From Taishania sp. (GTDB taxonomy: Bacteria; Bacteroidota; Bacteroidia; Flavobacteriales_D; Crocinitomicaceae): DNA of 27,348 nt. A model generated the notes under the pieces. That model had not been told where the DNA came from. It saw nothing but the letters and a program-made list of their open reading frames with translations, and did no database searches. Location: positions 1-27,348 of the forward strand of contig JASLGM010000015.1 of assembly GCA_030150045.1 (NCBI GenBank). Reading direction: 5' to 3'. Position 1 is the stretch's first letter, and each line of letters opens with the position of its first letter. The position numbers and the translations under genes are program-made. Positions 22,325 through 27,348 of the stretch are shown piece by piece.

Positions 22325-23965
22325 TTATTTCTTTAAAATACGGTTGTATTCTTTTAAATCATCATTTAATATTTCTAATGCTTTTTTTAGACCATCATCA
22401 TAGTTAAATGCGTTTAGAATTCTTCCACTTTGATAATGGTAATGCATGATAATTTCATTCTCTAAAAACATACGAATCTCATCTTCAAATTTCTTCAAAT
22501 CACGCTCTTTTGAAGGACTCACTTTTAGAAGTAAGGATTCGTATTCGGCCATTGCCTCATCTGATAAACCTTCTTTCTCGATGGTTGATTTTACACGTTT
22601 TATTAATTCTTCAGAAGCAGTGGAATAGGTGAAATCTTGTTTCAGAACATAATCTGTAAAAGCTTTGTATTCCTCTTCTGTTAATCTAAACGTTTTAGGG
22701 TCTGAAATGGCAGTGTGGTTTTTCGCATAATCAATACTGTAATTAAAAAGTACGCTACTTGTAATTAAAGTGGCAGTAAGGCGACTTAAATCCTCTTGTT
22801 TTATTTCTAAATCAGGTAAAATCCCTCTACCATCAATCACTTCTCTACCTGCTTTTGTCTTAAAAATATGTAGTAAAGAATCGGGAACAGATATTACTTT
22901 TTCTCCATCTTCACGATCAAAATATTCTAAACGTTGAACACATCTGCCTGAGGGGGTATAGTATTTGGCAATTGTCAATTTCATTTTTGTACCATACTTC
23001 AAGTCAAACGTACGTTGAACCAAACCTTTACCAAAAGATTGATTTCCAACAATAACTGCTCTGTCTAAATCCTGAAGGCTGCCCGCAACGATTTCACTTG
23101 CTGAAGCAGATGCCCCATCAATCAATACGACAATTGGAATGTTTATATCTAAAGGTTCGTTTTGAGTTACATAAGTCCTGTTTTCATCTTCAATTCGCCC
23201 TTTTGTTTGTACCACAATTTGACCTTTTGGGACAAAGAAATTCACAATGTTAACCGATTCAATTAATAGACCACCACCGTTTCCGCGTAAATCAAAAACA
23301 AACCGTTTCATTCCCTTATTTTTCATGTCAAGGAAATGCTTACGAACATCTGAACTTGCAGTTTGTGTAAACGAACTCAATTTGATGTATCCTACCTCAT
23401 TATTTAACATTCCTGCATAAGGAATGTCTGGTAATTTGATTTCATCTCTTGTAATAACAATTTTAGCAGTTTTTCCGTCAGCACGCTCCACTTCAACGGT
23501 CGCAGTTGTACCTTTAGGCCCTTTTAAATTCGTAGAGACATCTTCTGTATTCTTCTTAACCATTGAATGACCGTTGATGGAAAGAATTTTGTCACCTGCT
23601 TTTAACCCGCTTTTAGCTGCAGGGCTATTTTCATATGGTTCAGCGATGTAAACATAATCCCCGATTTTACGAATCATTGCACCTATACCACCGTATTGAC
23701 CGGTCGTCATTAAACGAAAATCTTCTATGTCGGTTTCAGGATAAAAAACAGTATATGGATCCAAGTCTTCTAACATAGCATGAATACCAGCAATGGCCAT
23801 ACTACCTGCCTTAGGTTCTTCAACATAAAACTTGTCTAAATGCTCGTAAATCTGATCAACCAACTCTAAGTTTTTGATGACTTCAAAGCGGTTACTTTGT
23901 GCGTGTGACCACTGTAATCCTAAAGAAAAAACCAGTGATATTATGGATAGTTTAATGCTGTTCAT
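22325..23965 (-). CDS. S41-family carboxy-terminal processing protease (CtpA-like)
   Basis: A 546-residue exported serine protease. Signal peptide (1-22, ...QWSHA|Q), helical region, PDZ domain (~85-165, with YGGIGAMIRKIGDYVYI and SGLKAGDKILSINGHS), then the S41 core: FDLRGNGGGLL (~224-234), catalytic Ser288 in DGASASASEIVAGSL and Lys313 in GNQSFGKGLVQ, the normal 25-residue separation. A ~170-residue C-terminal helical tail follows, as is common in Bacteroidota members. It degrades or trims envelope proteins in the periplasm. The gene overlaps the end of rnpA by 14 nt and continues into the O-antigen ligase gene. Confidence 0.94.
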   Translation of the reverse strand: MNSIKLSIISLVFSLGLQWSHAQSNRFEVIKNLELVDQIYEHLDKFYVEEPKAGSMAIAGIHAMLEDLDPYTVFYPETDIEDFRLMTTGQYGGIGAMIRKIGDYVYIAEPYENSPAAKSGLKAGDKILSINGHSMVKKNTEDVSTNLKGPKGTTATVEVERADGKTAKIVITRDEIKLPDIPYAGMLNNEVGYIKLSSFTQTASSDVRKHFLDMKNKGMKRFVFDLRGNGGGLLIESVNIVNFFVPKGQIVVQTKGRIEDENRTYVTQNEPLDINIPIVVLIDGASASASEIVAGSLQDLDRAVIVGNQSFGKGLVQRTFDLKYGTKMKLTIAKYYTPSGRCVQRLEYFDREDGEKVISVPDSLLHIFKTKAGREVIDGRGILPDLEIKQEDLSRLTATLITSSVLFNYSIDYAKNHTAISDPKTFRLTEEEYKAFTDYVLKQDFTYSTASEELIKRVKSTIEKEGLSDEAMAEYESLLLKVSPSKERDLKKFEDEIRMFLENEIIMHYHYQSGRILNAFNYDDGLKKALEILNDDLKEYNRILKK

Positions 23966-24347
23966 GCTGCTGTTCTAAAGCGTTCATTAATTTGTTTAAT
24001 GCAACTTTTGTGCGGTGTTCCATCGCCTTGAAATCTAAAATCTCATTGTGACGATAGGTTAAAGATAAAAATAACGTCGTACCCGGCTGAATATTTGATT
24101 CAATATTTACTTTGTTTAAGCGCAAACTCTCTCGCAATAATCTTTTTATACGATTGCGATCATGTGCACGCTTAAAACTTCTCTTTGGAGCAGATACCAT
24201 TATTTGAAGACCAGAAGATTGTGGCGTTTCTTGTAATTGATACTTAAGGGATAAAGGGAACGAAAAAAGGGACATTCCTTCCGTATGCAATTGCCCGATG
24301 GCTTTCTTACTTTTTAGTTTGTATTTCTTTCCAAACGATTGGTTCAT
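23952..24347 (-). CDS. rnpA: Ribonuclease P protein component
   Basis: A 131-residue basic protein that assists the RNase P RNA in 5' maturation of tRNA. Family features are KKYKLKSKKAIGQLHTEG at the front, the central VSAPKRSFKRAHDRNRIKRLLRESLRL containing the RNxxKRxxRE signature (here DRNRIKRLLRES) and a C-terminal helix. In many bacteria rnpA follows rpmH; here no rpmH is adjacent and the gene runs into the protease gene with a 14-nt overlap. A His/Gln-rich end (EQQHEQH) is peculiar to the overlap region. Start ATG at 24347, 4 nt from a -7-like box. Confidence 0.95.
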   Translation of the reverse strand: MNQSFGKKYKLKSKKAIGQLHTEGMSLFSFPLSLKYQLQETPQSSGLQIMVSAPKRSFKRAHDRNRIKRLLRESLRLNKVNIESNIQPGTTLFLSLTYRHNEILDFKAMEHRTKVALNKLMNALEQQHEQH

Positions 24348-24351
24348 CTAA

Positions 24352-24359
24352 CAAATATA
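24352..24359 (-). promoter_or_regulatory. Putative -7 element of rnpA
   Basis: TATATTTG on the minus strand, then 4 nt, then the ATG. Fits TAnnTTTG; no -33 box visible. Confidence 0.45.
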
Positions 24360-24404
24360 ACGAAGCTCTAAGGTAAATTCTTCTATTTTCTCAATAAAGT
24401 ATTT

Positions 24405-24412
24405 TATTTTTG
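24405..24412 (+). promoter_or_regulatory. Putative -7 element of the flavoprotein gene
   Basis: TATTTTTG, then AAAC, then the ATG at 24417. Fits TAnnTTTG; no -33 box visible. The rnpA element on the other strand begins 46 nt away, so two divergent starts share a 69-nt spacer. Confidence 0.4.
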
Positions 24413-24416
24413 AAAC

Positions 24417-25583
24417 ATGTTTAAAGTCTTGGTCGTGGGTGGTGGGCCTGCCGGTTTAATTTTCGCTGAACATTTAGCGCATCATAAACAATTTGAAATA
24501 CATATCATCGATGCTAAAAAAACAATGGGAAGGAAATTTCTCGTTGCAGGTGACGGAGGTTTAAATCTTTCAAACCATCAACCTATCACACGGTTTGTTG
24601 AAGCTTATAATCACCCCATCATTCAAGACGCCGTAAAATCCTTCGATTGCAAAAAACTCGCCGATTGGTTTATTTCCATTGGTGTGGAAACCTATTACGG
24701 AAGCTCAGGTAAATTATTTCCCAAAGAAGGAGTAAAACCAATACAGGTTCTTAATGCAATAACAAGCCGTTTAAAGGAACAAAACGTTCAGCTTAGAACA
24801 GAAACTCGTTTTGTAGATTGGAAGAATAAAACCGTTGTACTAGAACATAAAAAAGGAACGTTTTCAGAAGACTTTGATTGTATTTGTTTTGCCATGGGTG
24901 GAGCATCTTGGTCTCTAACCGGGTCCGATGGAAAATGGAGTGAACTATTCCGTACAAAGATAAAATGCAATCCGTTTCAATCCAGTAATGCAGGTGTGGT
25001 TGTAAAAAACGGCTATCCGAACTTATTACACGGCAAATACATAAAAAACTGCGCCGTATTTAGTTCGGAAAAAAAAGTGTTTGGGGAATTAAGATGCACA
25101 GATTACGGACTCGAAGGTGCTCCTGTTTATGCCTTAAACGAAGCGGTGAGAAATGGACAGGCGCTTTTCATCGATTTTAAACCAGAATGGGACGCACAAC
25201 AATTAGAAGACCAATTCAGAAAATGGAAGAAATCCAGAACCGCCTTTTTGCGAAACATAAAAATCGGAGCAGCAGCAGATCTTTTGTTGTTAACCATGAC
25301 CAAAGCTGATTTCCAAAACGATGAAAAGTTACTTAAATACCTAAAGGCATATCCAATTTATCACGAAGGATTACGACCTATATATGAAGCCATCTCTACC
25401 GTTGGAGGAGTGGACATGAGTGAAATCACTTCTCACTTTCAAGTAAAAAAAATCCCCAACACATATATTATTGGGGAAATGCTAGACTGGGATACCCGTA
25501 CAGGTGGTTACCTTTTACAAGCTTGTTTTTCATCTGGTTACAGGGCTGCCCAACATGTTATCAATCAATACGTGGAAGATTAA
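24417..25583 (+). CDS. HI0933/BaiN-like flavoprotein (PP_4765-type)
   Basis: A 388-residue FAD-dependent oxidoreductase of uncertain reaction. The N-terminus FKVLVVGGGPAGLIFAEHLA is a dinucleotide-binding motif (GGGPAG at 8-13), followed by an acidic residue after strand 2 (IIDAKKTMGRKFLVAGDGGLNLSN), with the GRK(F/L) and GxGGxNxxN pattern of the HI0933 flavoprotein group. YYGSSGKLFPKEG (~94-106) and AMGGASWSLTGSDGKWSE are features I associate with the PP_4765 subgroup, and the end TRTGGYLLQACFSSGYRAA closes the FAD site. Cytoplasmic; no substrate known. Its 3' end overlaps the convergent SPOR gene by 23 nt. Confidence 0.87.
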   Translation: MFKVLVVGGGPAGLIFAEHLAHHKQFEIHIIDAKKTMGRKFLVAGDGGLNLSNHQPITRFVEAYNHPIIQDAVKSFDCKKLADWFISIGVETYYGSSGKLFPKEGVKPIQVLNAITSRLKEQNVQLRTETRFVDWKNKTVVLEHKKGTFSEDFDCICFAMGGASWSLTGSDGKWSELFRTKIKCNPFQSSNAGVVVKNGYPNLLHGKYIKNCAVFSSEKKVFGELRCTDYGLEGAPVYALNEAVRNGQALFIDFKPEWDAQQLEDQFRKWKKSRTAFLRNIKIGAAADLLLLTMTKADFQNDEKLLKYLKAYPIYHEGLRPIYEAISTVGGVDMSEITSHFQVKKIPNTYIIGEMLDWDTRTGGYLLQACFSSGYRAAQHVINQYVED

Positions 25584-25965
25584 TCTTTTCCTTCACCACA
25601 AAAGGAGCCGAAAAACGATTTCCAATCTCTGACTTAAAACGTTCCGCTTCGGCATTCGTTCTAAAATCACCAACACGTAAAAAATAGTTCGGAGCATTAT
25701 AAGTTACATAAGCCTCCACTTTTGGGTAAGAACGCGCAAACTGGTTTCGTATGTCGTCTACTTTTGACTTCTCAGAATCAAAAAACAACTGAATACGGTA
25801 GCCTGGTATTTGTGGATTCCCAGAAGAAGAAACATGTTCACCTTGCTTTTTGATTAATGCATCAATTCGAGGGTCTTTTACATATTCTACATTTCCTTGC
25901 GCCATCCCAAAAAAGGAAAATAACAGCAGAAAAGAAAGGGAGAATATCTCAGAAAAAAATTTCAT
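25561..25965 (-). CDS. SPOR-domain exported protein
   Basis: A 134-residue protein with a signal peptide (MKFFSEIFSLSFLLLFSFFGMA|Q) and a SPOR domain (~53-130): YRIQLFFDSEKSKVDDIRNQF, then YVTYNAPNYFLRVGDFRTNAEAERFKSEI, the RNP-like beta-alpha-beta repeats of this fold. SPOR domains bind denuded peptidoglycan and mark septal or remodelling sites. The whole mature protein is essentially the SPOR module with a short linker, so it is a periplasmic peptidoglycan binder without a partner enzyme domain. Monocistronic from the promoter at 26011-25985, by appearance. Confidence 0.88.
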   Translation of the reverse strand: MKFFSEIFSLSFLLLFSFFGMAQGNVEYVKDPRIDALIKKQGEHVSSSGNPQIPGYRIQLFFDSEKSKVDDIRNQFARSYPKVEAYVTYNAPNYFLRVGDFRTNAEAERFKSEIGNRFSAPFVVKEKINLPRID

Positions 25966-25984
25966 AACAAATATTATTATTCAA

Positions 25985-26011
25985 CAAATGTATAAAAATA
26001 GACCGTTTCAA
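25985..26011 (-). promoter_or_regulatory. Putative promoter of the SPOR-domain gene
   Basis: On the minus strand TTG (26011-26009), 16 nt, TACATTTG (25992-25985): close to the Bacteroidota two-part pattern, one nt short of the usual spacing. The start codon follows 19 nt later. Confidence 0.45.
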
Positions 26012-26107
26012 TTATTGTGCCATGCTTTCTATTTGTTAATTTGCCCCAAAATCGTTTTCAATTGATACACCTATTGGATAAAAATCAATCTTGTATTTTT
26101 TAGATAA

Positions 26108-26240
26108 GGGCGTTCCCCCTCCTTAAGTAAACCATGAAGGAGGGGGCGGGCTATCCGTTCCTAGTCCTCGTTCCTCCTCCCCAAGTAACTTGGGGAGGAG
26201 GAACTCCGGGCTATCCACTCGTATCCCTAACGCAAAATCA
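26108..26240 (+). repeat. REP-like intergenic element, copy 2, with two strong hairpins
   Basis: GGGCGTT (26108-26114), hairpin 1 (CCCCCTCCTT 26115-26124 with AAGGAGGGGG 26137-26146), CGGGCTATCC (26147-26156), hairpin 2 (16-bp perfect inverted repeat, 26171-26186 with 26188-26203), CGGGCTATCC again (26207-26216) and ATCCCTAACGCAAAATC (26224-26240). The same ordered blocks occur inverted at 5252-5152, so this is a dispersed repeat family rather than a local terminator; neither hairpin has a T-run. Confidence 0.7.
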
Positions 26241-26901
26241 GGGGTCTGACTATGGGACATTTTTCATTTCAAATGTTTCCTTTTCCCAACTTTTTTAGTT
26301 GTAGCCTTGTTCTATTATATGGATTGCACTGTCTTTGAAAATGAATCTTCGGCCCGGCGGAGGGTGATAGCTGTTTGCGGTGTAGCCTTCAGTTGCCTTT
26401 TTTGAAGTTGCGACCATGGGAGCGCACTGCAAAAAGGTTCGCAACGTAAGGTTTGCACAAAAACACTAAAGCCTGTAGACGGAAATGCCGCTAAAATATA
26501 GTAATTGAGGTTTTTATATTTATTTGATAAATAGATTTTCGCACTTTTTTGAGCGTTATTATTTCGTATAAAGCAGCAAAGTGATTGCATCAATTGTTTA
26601 GCTGTTTTGTTGTTATTGTTAGAGGGCTCATAGTTACATATTTTCTTTCCAAAACAAGGTTTATTGGTTTGATTTATAGATGGATTAATGACTGATAAAT
26701 AACGGTTTAACAATTTTTATAAAAAGCGGAAATGCAGCATGTCCTTTTTAGCTGTCACTCAATGTTTACGCGGTGTTCCATTATGTTGTTTTGCCGTTAA
26801 AGTATTGGTATACAGTCGTATTATTTCTCTTGTTAACAAATTTTATTTTTTTTTCGCAATAAAATGGAGAGGTTTGCGGGTTAGAATTTATACCACTGAA
26901 T
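26241..26901. other. Non-coding region with an unexplained structured segment
   Basis: No convincing gene. The stretch 26350-26450 has noticeably higher GC than its flanks (GCCCGGCGGAGGG at 26353-26365) and contains an imperfect inverted repeat, GTTGCGACC (26407-26415) with GGTTCGCAAC (26436-26445), with one bulged base. From ~26520 to 26900 it returns to AT-rich sequence. Open frames of 132 codons (minus, 26713-26315) and 73 codons (plus, 26739-26960) have no recognisable motif and low plausibility. No promoter for the gene at 26902 was identified. Confidence 0.45.
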
Positions 26902-27348
26902 ATGATACGGCTTTCACAACTGCAAAAAGTACTACTATTTTGTTTTCTTTTCATGTCTAAATTTCTCTTTTCTGCTGACTATTATTGGGTTGGTGGAGCT
27001 GGGAATTGGAGTAATATTAACCACTGGGCTACCACCTCTGGAGGATTAACAAAACACCCTGTTGTTCCTTCCCAAAATGACAACGTTTTTTTTGATGCGA
27101 ATAGTGGATTCATTGCTGGAGCAAATGATGTTCGTACGGTAACTGTTGATGTGATCGCTAACTGTAAGAGTATGACCTGGGACAATGCGCCAAATAATCC
27201 TAGAATCAGTGGTAGCGACCGATTAAGTATCTCTGGTTCCTTGACCTTACAAGCGGGGATGAATTACTGGGTTAGGTCAACTTATTTTGTATCGAATAAT
27301 GCGGGAGAAACCCTTACGATGAATGGAGCAACTATTTTTAGTGATATA
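26902..27348 (+). CDS. Secreted surface protein, 5' part (truncated by window edge)
   Basis: An open frame from ATG 26902 runs 149 codons off the right edge. It begins with a good signal peptide: MIRLSQLQKV, then a hydrophobic core LLFCFLFMSKFLFSA, with cleavage likely before DYYWVGG. The mature start DYYWVGGAGNWSNINHWATT, followed by PSQNDNVFFDANS and VTVDVIANCKSMTWDN, matches the opening module of large T9SS-exported proteins of Flavobacteriia, where YWVGGxGNWSxxxHW modules often repeat before a C-terminal sorting domain. A later ATG at 26953 is in frame but would remove half the signal. The C-terminus, and hence the sorting tail, is unseen. Confidence 0.8.
   Translation, partial: MIRLSQLQKVLLFCFLFMSKFLFSADYYWVGGAGNWSNINHWATTSGGLTKHPVVPSQNDNVFFDANSGFIAGANDVRTVTVDVIANCKSMTWDNAPNNPRISGSDRLSISGSLTLQAGMNYWVRSTYFVSNNAGETLTMNGATIFSDI

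Noticed and set aside
26407..26445. Integron attC-like site suggested by a bulged inverted repeat
   Set aside because: No RYYYAAC / GTTRRRY core boxes in the right arrangement, no cassette array and no integrase in the window.
26315..26713. 132-codon minus-strand open frame
   Set aside because: No family motif, odd composition, and it crosses the GC-rich structured segment; more likely chance or repeat sequence than a gene.
26480..26735. 9-bp direct repeat CGGAAATGC at 26480-26488 and 26727-26735 as attachment or target-site duplication
   Set aside because: Too short to stand out over 250 bp and no element boundaries or integrase support it.
26739..26960. 73-codon plus-strand open frame before the surface-protein gene
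   Set aside because: Out of frame with the clear signal-peptide gene it overlaps (26902 onward) and without any recognisable feature.
1..27348. Defence system, prophage, CRISPR or biosynthetic cluster
   Set aside because: No nuclease-helicase pairs, repeats with regular spacers, phage structural genes or synthase clusters were found; the YraN-like nuclease is a conserved housekeeping family.

Overview
The window comes from an AT-rich chromosome of a Bacteroidota bacterium, most likely of the order Flavobacteriales. A family such as Crocinitomicaceae is only a guess. The evidence is the divergent purN / acpP-fabF-rnc arrangement, the many promoter-like TAnnTTTG motifs (the Bacteroidota -7 element) with no clear Shine-Dalgarno sequences, an N-terminal-extension TonB-dependent receptor of the Bacteroidota type, a type IX secretion (T9SS) sorting-like tail, methylmalonyl-CoA epimerase, and LytS/LytTR signalling. 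No rRNA, tRNA, CRISPR array, transposase or phage gene was recognised.

Layout. 1-269: 5' part of purN (minus). 511-5084 (plus): acyl carrier protein, KAS II, RNase III, a YraN nuclease-like protein, an RsuA/RluB-type pseudouridine synthase and an outer-membrane barrel protein. 5085-5523: non-coding stretch with a REP-like element (minus orientation) and a terminator. 9729-5524 (minus): an OppA-type lipoprotein followed after 3 nt by a TonB-dependent receptor, a candidate outer-membrane peptide-uptake pair. 9927-11192 (plus): a small secreted protein with a T9SS-like tail, then methylmalonyl-CoA epimerase. 12454-11189 (minus): a YceI lipoprotein and a HAD hydrolase. 12572-13315 (plus): a cyclase/formamidase-family enzyme. 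16430-13453 (minus): TPR-LytS histidine kinase and LytTR response regulator. 16557-18431 (plus): RidA-family deaminase, a small two-helix TPR membrane protein and a class I methyltransferase. 20711-18421 (minus): MgtE magnesium transporter and a 2-hydroxyacid dehydrogenase. 24347-20762 (minus): rnpA, an S41 carboxy-terminal protease and an O-antigen ligase-like protein. 24417-25583 (plus): a flavoprotein, convergent with a SPOR-domain protein. 25966-26901: a 0.9 kb non-coding region with a second REP-like element in the opposite orientation and other structured sequence. 26902-end: the 5' part of a secreted repeat protein that runs off the window.

Most genes are conserved housekeeping functions (fatty-acid synthesis, RNA processing and modification, Mg2+ uptake, envelope). 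I found no convincing new multi-gene system. The parts worth a second look are the paired REP-like elements, the compact regulation (promoter motifs 4-17 nt from start codons, terminator hairpins touching start or stop codons), the lipoprotein/TonB receptor pair without a permease, and the truncated surface protein at the right edge.
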